From assembly GCF_017591435.1 (NCBI RefSeq), contig NC_059294.1:14812604-14876603 (forward strand): 64,000 nucleotides of DNA, read 5' to 3'. Made by a program: the position numbers and the translations under genes. The stretch comes from Portunus trituberculatus. Its lineage: Eukaryota; Arthropoda; Malacostraca; Decapoda; Portunidae. The notes below the pieces were generated by a model. The model was not told the origin of the DNA. It was given only the letters and a program-made list of their open reading frames with translations, and searched no databases. This document shows, piece after piece, positions 11,243 through 22,967 of this stretch; the first letter of the stretch is position 1; every line of letters starts with the position of its first letter.

Positions 11243-14200
11243 TGTTCCTTGGTGATAGTGCAAGCAGTGTTGGCAGTAATGAACATTCTGCAGTCCTGCT
11301 CATCGATAAGGCTTGAATTAATGACCTTAAAGAATACGCCATGCCTCTTAAATTAGAAGAGAACCCTCTTACCCGATGAACATGATAAGCACTGCATACC
11401 TGAAGATGGACACCTGATGAACACCTTCCTTTTCTTTATGCATGTGAGTCAGTCCCGACCTGTACTCACATCCTCCGTCCCTACAGCCTCAGGTCATAGT
11501 CTTCTTTATGTGAGTCATAATCCCGACCCCTCCTCACATATTCCTGCTCCATACACCAATTTTGCAACCTGTACTCACGGCCCTCGTCTCTTTCCACTCC
11601 CCGCGCCGCAGGTCAGTCAGCCGAGACATACGCCCCGCATCTCGGCCCGCCGGGAGAACGAGGAGGAGAGGTGTCCATGCCAGTGGCTTATTACGTGGTG
11701 CCCTCCCTGGCTGGTCTTACCCTCGTCCTCACCATCATAGGTCTTGCCGCTTATGTCAGGAGGAGGAGACTTAAGAGGGACCGCGACCACAGGATTCTAG
11801 AGTGAGTAGCTAGTGTTGGTGTTGTGGTAATTGTTGCTGGTATTTTTTTCGACTTTATCTTCTAAACTATTTCAATGATTTAAGTTCTTCTTCGATACAG
11901 TACTGTTAAATTATCACCATTATTGTTGCATTTCTGCTATTTTCGTCATTATTATCATAATCATCATCATTGTCATCGTTATCATCACCATCAATATATG
12001 TGATTTTTCATCCACGTCAGCCTGTGATTGAAGTGTAAAACAAATTTGTTTCATTTTGTATTCAATTGTCAGCTTTACTATCCCCATGGCTAGTCCTGCA
12101 TTATCATCGCCTGCACTGTCCCCCCTGCTTTCTTTCACACTTCAAGGTTGCCATTCTGTTATTCTAATGGTCCATATGAGCCAGTATATCTACAATTGAA
12201 TACGTTTCTTTCCCTGACAGCGTGAACGACCTTGGGGTGAAGGCTCGTCCCATGACTAACTCGACTCTGCTTCGCGCCGCCACCCCCAACAACAACACCT
12301 ATACCCTTCCCTCCTCCATCACCATCAATTCTTATGCCTCCCTCAGGAAACTCACTACTCCCATCACGCCCCTTACGCCCCTCACCCCAGCCCATGCCCA
12401 CAACCAGGTGTCCACAACCGTCTCCCTCACTCAGTGCAGTAGGGAGAGCGGCAGCAGGGACGCTTGTGATGCCAGCAGAGACAGCGGCAGTAGAGATACT
12501 TGTCAGTCGTCCAGCTCCCTCAGTAGGTCGGAGGTGATCGTCGACCCGTCCGCTGCTGAGCTCCAGGAGAGGTTCCGACAGATGGAGGTGAGTAAAGGTC
12601 ACTCCTGGCTGATGAACACTCCCATTTCCATTCCGAGAGGCCGTTGTCGCGGTCCCCACATAAAGTAGCAAGTCATAACCCACTATTGGAAGGGTTGCAC
12701 AAGTCAGACTCGGTCTCTCAATGAGGGCTCTCTCTAAACGGCGGGACAGTCAGGCGGCCGTTTACTGTTTGAGGTGTGCACACTTTCTCAATCCTTTTCT
12801 TTATATTGTTTATTTTTGTACCGCAAGAAGTGTTCAAACTTCTTTATTGCGAATTTGGAACAAAATAGCTTTTTCATTGCCTTCGGTGGAGCGCTTGATT
12901 TGTGGAGTGGAAAATTAGATATCTTCACACAAATTGAATGTTCTTTTTATACTTTTGTGAGTGTTCAACTCCTTGCCCAACTCCACATATGGACAGAAAG
13001 GTTATCAACATTAACGGGATTCTTTGGACACATAAAGTTTTACGATTTTGAGTTGGCGTCTGTAATCGGTCTTTTCCCAGATTTAAGGTTGCAGATTACC
13101 CTAATGTTCTCTTTGGGACGTTTAGATTATCTCGTTCACTGGGTTTCTCGCTTCTGCTTATCTCCCCATTGATCGCCTCTTCGTCTCTCATTCCCTCTTC
13201 TTTATTGCTCCTTAATTACTGCTCCTTCCCTTTTGTCTCCTCTCTTAATTTGTCGCTTCCTTCCTCCCCTTCTGTTATGACTTTCTTCCCTCGTTCCATT
13301 ATTATCTGTTTCCTCGCCTTTTGATGTTATTTACTTCTCTTTCTATATCTATTGCTCAACTCCTTGAAGTTCTTGACTATCTCTTTTCCTTATCATTATT
13401 TGTTCCTTCTTGCCTTTCCCTCTAGAATTTCGCCCAATTACAATTTTTTTTCCTTCCTGTACCTTCGTAACTCTCAAGTTCTCAGAAATTTGTGTCACAC
13501 ATGTTTAACTGTCTTTGTCTTTGTTCCTGTCAGGTTGAGAGGCAAAGGGTGCGTCTTACGGCCGTGGCACATGAAGGATCCTTTGGAAGAGTGTTCCGAG
13601 GATGGATTCAACGTGATCGTCCTGAACAGGACCAGCAGGTCCTCATTAAGACGGTGACAGAGGGCGCCCCGCACGACGAGGTGGTAGCACTCTACCGCGA
13701 GGGCACGCACTTGTTCAATCTCTACCACAGAAACGTCCTCACTATGGTCGGCATCTCCTTCGCAGATAACAGTTCTCCCTTCCTCATCTACCCCTTCCAC
13801 GGGTACCAAAATCTCAAGCAGTAAGTACCGGCAGAGTACTAATTCTTTAATTCACCAATAATGTCACTTATTTCCTGCTTGGATCAATGCAATGTATTAT
13901 TTAATCTACTATAATAGTAGGTTTTTTATAAGAAACCAGAGCAACTTCTTATAAATGTGTACTTATCTTTAACGTTATTCCTCCCTCTCTCCTGTGTCAG
14001 GTACCTGCAGGAGCACCGCGGAGGACACTTGCGCGCGGCAGAGCTGGTTGAGTTGGCAGTGCAAGCTGCTCACGGGTTGGCTTTCCTCCACACGGCAAAT
14101 GTTCTGCACGGAGACGTCGCTGCTAGGAACTGTGTGTGAGTGTTTCTTGTGTCTTGTGTCAGCTTCACCTCTTTCAGTCTCTGAGGAAATATCTTATGAT

Positions 14201-14885
14201 CCAGATTTGTTGCTTATCTGATCTCTGTTTAAATCATTCCTTTTCTGATTCTTTTCACAGGGTGAGCGAAAAATTACAGCTGCGGATCACAGATGCCGCT
14301 CTCTCTCGTGACCTCTTCTCCTCGGACTACGAGTCAGCCGGCGCAGAGTTAGCCAGACCTATCAAGTGGATGGCCTATGAGGTCATTACCGACCGCGTCA
14401 TCTCCACCTCCAGCGACGTGGTGAGTCAGACGGAGTTAGATTCGTATCCAGAACTGAATGAACACATTTAATCTTGACTATGTTTTATCTTATTATATAC
14501 ATCTCGACTCGATAAATAGACTTTATTTACTTCAAACACTTAACTCTCTTGAAATGCCACGTCCTTTCTTGATACGCCTCTTTTTCTCATGACATGCCTC
14601 AACCTTTCTTGATATGCCACGTTCTCTCATCACCAGTGGTCTTACGGCGTGTTGCTGTGGGAGCTGACCACCCTGGCACAACAGCCTTACGTGGAGGTGG
14701 CGGCGTGTGAGATGGCCGAGTACCTGCGGGACGGCTACAGACTCGCTCAACCTCTTAACTGCCCTGACGACTTGTACAAAGTGATGGCCTTCTGCTGGGC
14801 CATCCATCCCCACGACAGACCCCACGCTAAACTTATCCTAGACTACCTGGCTGCCTTCCACCAGCAACTCAACAGTTTCATCTGA
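10815..14885 (+). CDS. RYK: RYK/Derailed-type Wnt receptor pseudokinase, seven 3' exons (gene partial at 5' end)
   Basis: Single-pass receptor of the RYK/Derailed family, which binds Wnt ligands through an extracellular WIF domain and acts in axon guidance and planar polarity (family knowledge). Joining 10815-11067, 11612-11801, 12221-12587, 13534-13820, 14001-14135, 14261-14420 and 14637-14885 gives 546 residues plus a stop, with every splice phase compatible. In order: second half of WIF (1-84), transmembrane helix (about 111-133) followed by RRRRLKRD, Ser/Thr-rich juxtamembrane region (to about 270) and kinase fold (272-540). Pseudokinase hallmarks of RYK are present: the ATP loop reads HEGSFG, the lysine is kept (VLIK, K309), HRD is HGD (402-404) and DFG is DAA (422-424). 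The C-terminus SFI fits a class I PDZ ligand. The signal peptide and first half of WIF are missing and probably lie upstream. Insect genomes often carry several Derailed paralogues, so the exact orthologue is open. Confidence 0.93.
11184..11240. repeat. (GA)n array in a RYK intron
   Basis: About 28 GA units inside the intron 11068-11611. The same intron has an approximate 70-bp tandem duplication at 11431-11570, whose two units both begin near TTCTTTATG and contain GTGAGTCA and CCCGACC. Confidence 0.9.
11612..11801 (+). CDS. RYK: RYK exon: membrane-proximal stalk and transmembrane helix
   Basis: The acceptor is GCGCCGCAG and the donor is CTAGA/GTGAGT. The exon enters in phase 1 and leaves in phase 2. 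About 25 stalk residues precede a hydrophobic helix running from YYVVPSL to GLAAYV, then a stop-transfer cluster RRRRLKRDRDHR. This sets the topology as type I, with the kinase fold in the cytoplasm. Confidence 0.9.
12221..12587 (+). CDS. RYK: RYK exon: Ser/Thr-rich cytoplasmic juxtamembrane region
   Basis: The acceptor is TTTCCCTGACAG and the donor is ATGGAG/GTGAGT. 122 full codons follow the split Asp codon. The segment is rich in Ser, Thr and Pro (TTPITPLTPLTP). It has an internal near-repeat in which GSRDAC and GSRDTC lie 16 residues apart, each after an R-E/D-S-G type step. It resembles low-complexity linkers rather than a folded domain. The open frame continues past the donor to 12668, but the next exon joins cleanly at GTGAGT. 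Confidence 0.88.
13534..13820 (+). CDS. RYK: RYK exon: kinase N-lobe
   Basis: The acceptor is TTCCTGTCAG and the donor is AAGCA/GTAAGT. It enters in phase 0 and leaves in phase 2. It opens with VERQRVRL and the nucleotide-loop region AHEGSFGRVFRG, in which the first glycine of the usual GxGxxG is replaced. The beta-3 lysine is kept in VLIKTV, and the alpha-C region holds EVVALYREG. It ends in the hinge FLIYPFHGYQNLKQ. Confidence 0.93.
14001..14135 (+). CDS. RYK: RYK exon: catalytic-loop region
   Basis: The acceptor is CTGTGTCAG and the donor is TGTGT/GTGAGT. It encodes YLQEHRGG through the alpha-E helix to HGDVAARNC. The HRD arginine is glycine, as in known RYK proteins, while the following AARNC motif of receptor tyrosine kinases is kept. 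Confidence 0.93.
14261..14420 (+). CDS. RYK: RYK exon: activation segment
   Basis: The acceptor is CTTTTCACAG and the donor is GACGTG/GTGAGT. It encodes VSEKLQLRITDAALSRDLF, in which DFG has become DAA (vertebrate RYK has DNA at this place, family knowledge), then the P+1 region PIKWMAYEVI and STSSDV. Only 125 bp separate it from the previous exon. Confidence 0.92.
14637..14885 (+). CDS. RYK: RYK terminal exon: kinase C-lobe and stop
   Basis: The acceptor is CATCACCAG. The exon encodes WSYGVLLWELTTLAQQPY, then EMAEYLRDGYRLAQPLNCPD and CCW-type FCWAIHPHDRP, ending in LNSFI and TGA at 14883-14885. The pattern D-G-Y-R-x-A-Q-P-x-N-C-P-D is diagnostic of RYK within tyrosine-kinase-like folds. The last three residues, SFI, match the S/T-x-hydrophobic PDZ ligand form. 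Confidence 0.94.
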   Translation, partial: WSYGVLLWELTTLAQQPYVEVAACEMAEYLRDGYRLAQPLNCPDDLYKVMAFCWAIHPHDRPHAKLILDYLAAFHQQLNSFI

Positions 14886-16924
14886 TATACGGAGAAGGGA
14901 GGAGGAGGAGGAGGGAAGGGACAAACGAAAACGAATTCATCTACAAATAAGAAAAAGAAAAAGAAAGATGCAAAGAATGACGACAGCAAGAAGAAACACA
15001 AAGATAACGAAGAAAAAGAAAAGAAAATAGAAAAAGTGAAGTTCGAAAAGTAAGAAGGAATGTGTGCATCATAATACCATGGACACCTGACAAAAAGTTA
15101 AATATAGATCTTCACTTCACAAAGTATCAATAGTGGCTTCATAAAAATATAGGAAAAAAAGCTGTGAACGAAAAAACTTCATCTTTAATGGTCCCGAGTT
15201 TTCCTGTTAATGGGGGAAAGAGCAGGCTGAGGTCGCAGGTGACACACAGGGAGAGGGGCGGGCCTTACATGTGGAGGAGAAGCTAGGTTAGGGAGGGAGA
15301 AACACCGTCTCCTGCCGCGGCAAGGGATCTTACCTTCAGGCTGGGCGGGTTTGGTGGCCAGGGCGGCCTAGACATGATAGCGAAGCCGAGTGTGTTCATA
15401 GCAGTAGCTTTTCTATGTCCTTTTACCTAGAGACTAACTATTTTAGGCATATTCTATGTGCACTTGTATAGGTTTGTGTCACACCTGGCGGCCAGCACAT
15501 AGTCCACGCCGCAGGATGTACTCACACAGGAGTGGACACCTCGGCCATGTGTACCTAGCCAAATATGTATGTACGTATGTATGTAACGCAATGGATAAGT
15601 GTTGGTACGTGCACACTATTAATGGGACGTACACGTGACGGGGTGCACTGCTGAGGGGGCAGACCTAGCAGGGTGCTCATTGCGGAGGTGCACACGTCAC
15701 CGCAGACTCAAGCTATTCACTAGTCATTTAGTTTTTTGTACTGGTCAGGACCCGGTTTCCCCCCCCCACTACTACCATTCCCACGACCCTCATCCTTTGT
15801 AAAGTGTTTGCTTGTGTGCTTGATTCCCGCTCAGTGTTCCGAGTCCCTTTTTATATAATGCAGTGTGAGCCAGTAAACCGAGTCAAGATTGAGTCCTTTC
15901 AACTTCATAGCATAAGGTGTCGTAAGTATTTTCTCCACACCTTGTCCTGCTTCAGCGGTGAGTCCTTTGGAGCTAATTGACGTTCATTTGTTTCTTCCTT
16001 CGATGTTGTTGATGTAAGACCGACAACCAGTGGGTTAGTGTTACAAGTAAGGCTTTTTTTGTATCTCTTGTCCAGTGCAAGATCTTGATGTGATATTTTC
16101 TACACCGATGGAGTCCTATATTAGGAGGCCAGCTTCGGATTGCCGGCGGTGTTCAAAGGCATTTTGGTACACTTACCCTGGTAGGCGAGTGGCTCTGTGC
16201 TCTCCATTTCATGCATTGGTGGTTATGAGGCACTTCCTTATGTGAATATTAGTTTTATAAAGTTTAAAAGAATTTATTAATTCATGGTCTTACTATAGTG
16301 GGTGATGAAATATGGTCACCATTACTTCATATCTTCATTCATTTGTTACATTGTGAGTTTTGGTAACAAGCAGTCAGTGTTATGCTTCTTCAGGTGTCTA
16401 TCTTTGAGGCTGGCCTTCATTCTTGAGATGAACACTAAGGGAGGCACACAGGGCATTTGCATCTAAAACTAACTTACAAAGAATCACCGGTGAGTTTATC
16501 ACACAAAGATCGAGAATACAAGGATGGAGTTTACGTTGCATGCTGGAGAACAGTCCTGGTGCCTCATCTCTTCCTTGGTGTTTCCGAGTGACATACTCAA
16601 TTTGATATCATGGTTTTGCAGCATGTAACACTCTCAACTCAATTTGATGAGGCGAAACATCGCAGTCATCTCAACAAGCCCTTTACTTCAGTTTTTTCAG
16701 GTTTTATGAGACTGTTTTATGATGTTATCTAGTCCCTGAATTCACAAAAATATTTAAAAAATAAATAAAAAAGTTCCTTAGCACAGGTCACAACTGAATC
16801 ATTCAAGTCTTCGATAACGTCCAAGGAAATCCTGTCCATTTGTTCCGGGGTGAGACAAGGTTTAAAAGTAACTAGAGTTGAGAAGGAGGGAGATTAAAAA
16901 TTGATATGGCCATTTATTTGTACG

Positions 16925-16927
<3 letters not shown>

Positions 16928-16993
<66 letters not shown>

Positions 16994-17247
16994 TGTATCC
17001 TTACAACTCAATATTTTCTTTCCCGTGTGTGTCCTGGTAACGCTAGTCATGCCACTTGCCTCTGTTAGCCAAGTAACATCCCATAACTCACATACGCCTG
17101 CATTGCGCCGGGCAGTGTTGGCTCTAACGTCATGGTGCTGGAGAGGCGAGTGTTGCTACGCGTGGAAAGTCGGTAGTAGACAAGCGAGTCCATTTAGTAA
17201 TTTCAGCGAGTCTAGAGGGAACTATTCGCTCCTGAATGTGTATATAT

Positions 17248-17320
<73 letters not shown>

Positions 17321-17453
17321 ATTGTACATTTACTGTATATATAAATATCTACATTTGTATAGTATATGTGAGTCACAGGTGAATAAAACGTGAGAAAATT
17401 TATTTATTCTTTTTTTCAGTTTCTTCCTTCCATGCATAATTTCACAACTGAGG

Positions 17454-17537
<84 letters not shown>
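16928..17537. repeat. Cluster of (GA)n, (GT)n and (GA)n arrays
   Basis: (GA) at 16928-16991, (GT) at 17250-17316 and (GA) at 17459-17537, each about 65-80 bp, separated by unique A/T-rich sequence. Confidence 0.95.
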
Positions 17538-17540
<3 letters not shown>

Positions 17541-18537
17541 AAAAAGTAAAAAGAAAGAAGAGAAGAAATAAACATAAAGATTATTGTGACATAATGATAA
17601 TTAATTTTAACATTATCAGATTATTACTCTTGACTACTAGAGATGATCTGATATTTGTTGTATTAATATTGATAAAGCAAATACTATACATAGCGCTTAC
17701 AACGCGAAATCAATTATCACTTTAATTATTAGCACAAACAGCTAAATACTTAAGTTATTTAATTGTTGTCAATACTTACCATGCATATGAAAGAAAAAAA
17801 AATGACAGGAAATTTGCCTATAATAACGAAATACTTTAAATTATACCTGTGCTGGAAATGGTTGAAGATCTCAGGTATGAGAGAATGGGAGGGAAACGCT
17901 CGCCAATCCTTTTAAAATAAGACTTGTTACAGGACAATCAGCACGATATATATCCCCTCAAACTATAAAAAGATACATTTTTTTGGTAAAGTCAAAGATA
18001 ATCTTTAATTTAATTAGTAAACTTAATAAAATAAACAATATATATATGGATAGATTCAACTAAACCTCAATTTTCACAAAGAACTGTGATCAGAGGAAAC
18101 AAAGTATCCATTAAATACTAGGAATAAAAAAAAAAAAAGGAGATGAAGCACAGGTAGGCGCACAAGCAGAGAAGCAAGAATAATCATGGGTAGCATAACC
18201 ACAACACTAAGTGGGTGTTGAAAATTTACCCAATCAACATGATGGGCATTAAAATCAACAGTAAAAATACAATAGACATTCCTGTCTGTCTCTTGTATTA
18301 CCCTCACAATAAAAGCGATATGTTTATTCAATTACACAGTCACTCAGGTAAGGATTGCTATATACAAAAAAATATTCACTGAAATATTAAATTCAATGGG
18401 AGTTACTCTAATAGTGCTCTGTTTCTTATGACAAAAGTTTGAGCACTAACACTCTTTTATCACAACTAAAAGAGCGCATAAACTTTTTTCACATTTCTTT
18501 CTTTTTTGTGTGTACGTCTTTATCCCCTTCTTTTAAC

Positions 18538-18725
<188 letters not shown>

Positions 18726-18940
18726 CTGAGAAATAATTTTGTTTGTGAAATCATTTGGCACAGTAATTGGTCTTTCATGTCTGCAACGACAGATTTTCCT
18801 CACTCAGGTATGTAATCAGAAACAAAAGGCAGTAATGATATCTGATCTTACAGTGTTTTCACTTAAATACTTGAGAGAGCCATAAAAGATATCTAGATCT
18901 GTAATATTCTTCATGGCAGCTTGCCAGCGCCCACCAAAAC

Positions 18941-19686
18941 TCAAACATTAAGCTCGTCACTGAGGCACAATTCATCACGGGAGGAGGAAACTTGTGTGTC
19001 ACTTGATTTCATTTCAGGAGGTGGAGTGCTACACTTGGAGTCCCCCAGGTCTGGAGGAGGAAGACTGAGAGTGTTGGGTGTCGGGGTGGGATCAAATGGC
19101 TTGTTGTCGGATAGGCGGTAGGTACTGTTGCAGGGTGAACGTCCTGGGGAGGGCGACGGACGGGGAGTTTTGATTCGCGGGACAGTGTTTCCAACCATTA
19201 GGTTTGGATTCTTCATCTCATAATAGTGCATCTCTTGGGCCGACAATCCAAACCCTCCTGAGTTATTTCTTGTTAGAGTATCAATTCTCCAACTGCGCTT
19301 TTGTAGGATGATGCAATAGGCCATGAGTCCTAAGATGAACAAGAAGAACACCACTGCCAGGCCCGCACACGCCCACGCCCACACTGGCACAACTTTGCAT
19401 TCTGCGTTGCCACCCAGCCCTATCACAGGCTCAATGTGTGGGGATTCGCTCTCAGTGGTGAGGAATGTGTCAGTAGTGGTGAAGCCTGAAGTTGTGGCAG
19501 AGGTGGTAGAAGCTGTAGTGGTTGTGGTGGTGGTAGTAGTAACGGGAGTTGTGGTGGGGACAGGAGTTGTGGTGGGGAGGGGAGTAGTAGTGGGGAGGGG
19601 AGTAGTAGTGGTGGTCGTAGTGGTTGTGGTGGCGGCTGTAGAAGGCCTCGGTGTTGTGGTGGAAGTAGTTGTTGTCGTTGTAGTTT
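18941..19686 (-). CDS. Membrane-protein exon 4: Thr/Pro stalk, transmembrane helix, cytoplasmic tail
   Basis: The minus-strand acceptor is TTACTTTAG at 19687-19695. The exon opens with poly-Thr broken by PLPTTT and PVPTTT repeats (likely O-glycosylated). Then come SESPHIEPVIGLGGNAECK, a helix from VVPVWAWACAG to GLMAYCII, and the stop-transfer sequence LQKRSWR. The tail contains GLSAQEMHYYEMK, TPRPSPSPGRSP and DPTPTPNTLSLPPPD, ending DELNV and TGA. Confidence 0.88.
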
Positions 19687-21422
19687 CTAAAGTAAAGATA
19701 AAACGAATGTAATTAGAAATAATTACACTGGAAGAACAAATAAAAAGTTCCATGTTGCCCTAAATCTCGGAGATCAGTGCTGGAATATTATGAAGTACGT
19801 CAGTCATTGTCTCGTGCTCCCACCATTCCCTTTCATCTCCCGTATAAACAGTGAATCTGACAAAACTCACCTGGGACCTCAGGATCCGAACACGACTCCA
19901 CCTCTAGTTTCCCAACCACCTTCACAGCGTCAATGTCTTTAATCTGGAAATGTTTGCACTGTATCATTCATCGTCAAAAAGGGCTAATAAAAAGAACAAA
20001 AAATAACGAAAAAAAATACGACTCGTGATATAGTAAAGGATACCTTAAGGAGAAAATAAATGAAAAATGAACAAATAAAAAGAAAGAGCTTACTACAGAG
20101 AGATGATCAGATAATATAGAGCAAAGGAGACATAGATGAGGAGTTTCATGATAACTTTCTATCAGTTATTTTTACTAAAGAAAATTTTACTTCAGTCCGT
20201 AGCAGACTAGATATTTTCAGCAAGGAAAGAAAAATAATAATTATCTATTTGCCTAACTCTAACGGAGGGTGATGCTCTCAGATAATGTCAGTTCTGCAGT
20301 GTGACTCTTACTGAGTATTTCAATATTTTGCTGAAACTTAAATGTATGTTAAGTTCTAAATAATAAATGGCCATAGTCTTCTTCCTTTGTGAGAAGTCAG
20401 TAAACTTATAGATAAAAAGATGAACGTTTGAAATTACTTCTATTTTTCTCTCCTAACTTTTTTTCTTCCCCTCCATTGTATATTTCTTCCACTTACCTCT
20501 GGATCTGTTAGTTCAATAACGAGCTTTTTGTCATGCTCACTGGGGTTTTGGAAGATGAAGGTCATTGATGACATGTTGTTGTTAACATACATGGTCGCCT
20601 GTCCGCCGTTATCCAACCACTTGCTCCCTAATCGGTGGTTCATTATCGTTTGTGTTGATATTGCTGTGTACACTCTCAGAGGGTAAAAGTGTGCACCGGA
20701 TCTAGTTTTCTTAATTTCCATATTAATGAGGGGAGTAATTTTTTTGTCATACAAGTTTACAAAAACAAATTTTGTATCCCATATTGTGTCACTTTCAGGA
20801 GCGGTGAAGCGAATGCTCTTGGCTGGCTGCTGAGGCTCCTGAGACAAGAGGACGGTGGCGGGACTGGATTTTGTGGATTTCCTCGGGTCTAAGCATATCA
20901 AGTCTGAGGAAAGATGAAGCCTGGTGTTAGAGATTCAGACTTTCTCCTCAGGTCACTGGAGAAAGACGGCGTATAGATTTTCTCGTGCAATCGTTTCACA
21001 GTATAATGTAATAAAATACTAATCAGCAATAAACCACGATAAACAGCATGAAGCTCTTATCTCTGAACACTAGACTGTATCGCAATAGAAATGCTGCTTA
21101 GATATTCTAAGACAATTGATTGGATTGCCTCCGATCAAATACTGCTCTTAACATTTTGATAGTAGCCATGAGAACAAAGAAGGCTACTTAATGTGTTCCC
21201 AGATGTAGATCATCAAAATTAAAATAGAAATAAAAATAAACATTGCACCTGAGAATCTGTATTTATGTAAAGAATAAAATCCTTCCTCTTCTGAACTCAC
21301 AAGAAAAGAAAAAAAAAAAAGTTCTCGTAGGTTTGCTTACCTTCAGTGTGAGCAGTGACCACGAGAGCATTTGCCACCATCATCATCAGCAGCAGAAACG
21401 GTCTGGTCTTCTGAGTGGTCAT
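18941..21422 (-). CDS. Uncharacterised type I membrane protein with mucin-like stalk (four coding exons)
   Basis: Joining the minus-strand exons 21422-21341, 20903-20497, 19943-19871 and 19686-18941 gives a complete 435-residue protein with matching splice phases (1, 0, 1). Seen: a signal peptide (PFLLLMMMVANALVV, cleavage near residue 25); an ectodomain at 28-187 with two cysteines and one NMS sequon; a Thr/Pro stalk at 188 to about 270; a membrane helix at about 286-311; and a 120-residue Ser/Pro-rich tail with HYYEMKNPNL and several SP/TP sites. I do not recognise the ectodomain; its FVFVNLYDKKITPLINMEI region looks like a beta-rich fold. The layout suggests a cell-surface receptor or adhesion protein, but no function can be assigned. 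The start at 21422 gives the best signal peptide; an upstream in-frame ATG at 21479 would add 19 polar residues. Confidence 0.85.
19871..19943 (-). CDS. Membrane-protein exon 3 (short linker exon)
   Basis: A 73-bp exon with acceptor CATTTCCAG and donor CCCAG/GTGAGT, in phase 0 and out phase 1. It encodes IKDIDAVKVVGKLEVESCSD and PEVP. It joins in frame to TDPE of exon 2 and to the Thr stalk of exon 4. Confidence 0.82.
20497..20903 (-). CDS. Membrane-protein exon 2: ectodomain
   Basis: The acceptor is TTTCCTCAG and the donor is CCAGAG/GTAAGT. It holds 135 full codons after a split Asp codon. It starts LICLDPRKSTKSS, contains SIRFTAPESDTIWDTKFVF and NMSSMTFIFQNPSEHDKKL, and ends VIELTDPE. Alternating hydrophobic and polar stretches suggest a beta sandwich. 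I know of no family that it clearly matches. Confidence 0.85.
21341..21422 (-). CDS. Membrane-protein exon 1: signal peptide
   Basis: ATG at 21420-21422, donor ACTGAAG/GTAAGC. It encodes 27 residues plus one base: short basic n-region (QKTR), hydrophobic core of about 14 residues, and polar end VTAHTE. The phase 1 exit matches exon 2. Confidence 0.82.
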
Positions 21423-21994
21423 GTCTGCGAAGTTGGTAGCTTTCTGTGCCTCTTTTCCTTTCTCTTTATGATCTGACACTCACGGAAGAAAATCCTGTGA
21501 CGGAAAAATGGTTCACACGTCTTGTAATAGAATGTGTTCGTTACATGCATGTGACTTATTTCCTTCACTACGTAATACTATAAATGCTATCATACACATT
21601 TTTTTCTGACTGGGAAGACATGATGTCGCTGAAGCAGTTATACTTTCACTACTATACGAAATGTGACACAAACATCTTAGTACTCATAGTTATGGCGTTA
21701 ATGTTACATGTAGACACAGTTGCACACAGGTAGACTCGGAATGCATGAAAAGAAAAATATCCACAACAAATATTAGAATGAACGAAACTGTGATTATATA
21801 CTTCAGATGTCTTAGGCAGAACTTATTGATAGTAATGCGAATCGAAATGAAAAATATAATACAAGACATACTAAAGAACAAAGGTACATTAATCTGTTAG
21901 CGTGTGATGGAAAGAATACAACAATAATACAGACCAGAGACTCGGGTTGGTATACAGTTTGGAATTTAACGGTGTAAGAGGATGAGATGTTTAC

Positions 21995-22064
21995 CTACAG
22001 TAGAGCCAGCTTTCGGAGGAACTTTTAGTAGGCGAGTATGGAGAGCAAGAGCGAGAGAACTACT
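21995..22064 (-). promoter_or_regulatory. Possible initiator and 5' UTR exon of the membrane-protein gene
   Basis: On the minus strand, CTTCAGTAGTT at about 22068-22058 fits the arthropod initiator TCAGT. It is followed 70 bp later by the donor-like CTGTAG/GTAAAC. A matching acceptor, GAGTGTCAG, ends at 21473, and exon 1 would follow. No TATA box or DPE is seen at the expected distances. This is inference only. Confidence 0.3.
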
Positions 22065-22472
22065 GAAGTGCAAGCAACCCACTACTCTGTGTCACATCTA
22101 CTAACTTTTCAGGGGCTCCCCGCTGCCACATCCTGCCCAGCACCGCAACGTCTTAGCCTTACCACATTAACACGAATTTCTAATTAGGTTCGTCTAAAAA
22201 TTTTGAAAAACTCGTAGGATATGTCAATGAGACTTCATGATGGTGTCCTCAATTCATTATCCTCCAGTAATGGTGCATCTCTATAGCCTGTGCCTTCTTG
22301 TTCTTCAGTCTGTTTTCTACTACTAGCTCCTGTGTTGGCAGCTGGAGGTCTCTGTCAACTAATTATATGATGACAGTATCCCGTGCGCGGTGATGCGTTA
22401 ACGTTTTCTTGTTGTGAATTATGACAGTAAAAACAAGAGAAGAAAGAAACTGTAAAAAAAAATACATATAGT

Positions 22473-22550
<78 letters not shown>

Positions 22551-22658
22551 ATTTGTGTCCACGCCATGCAATCGTATACACGTTTTTTAAATAGCTAATG
22601 TTACACAGATGATGCAATAAGATAGCTACATTATGTACAGAAAGAAAATGTTGCAACG

Positions 22659-22659
<1 letters not shown>

Positions 22660-22733
<74 letters not shown>

Positions 22734-22831
22734 ATAGTAGTAGTAGTACTAGTAGAAATAGTAGTAGTAGTAGCAAAACTTATAGTATTAGTAGCATTGT
22801 AGTAAGAAGTAGTAATAGTATTTGTTGTTGT

Positions 22832-22885
<54 letters not shown>

Positions 22886-22932
22886 ACAGTAGTGGTAGTA
22901 GTAGTAGCAGTAATAGTAGTAGTAGCAGTAGC

Positions 22933-22967
<35 letters not shown>

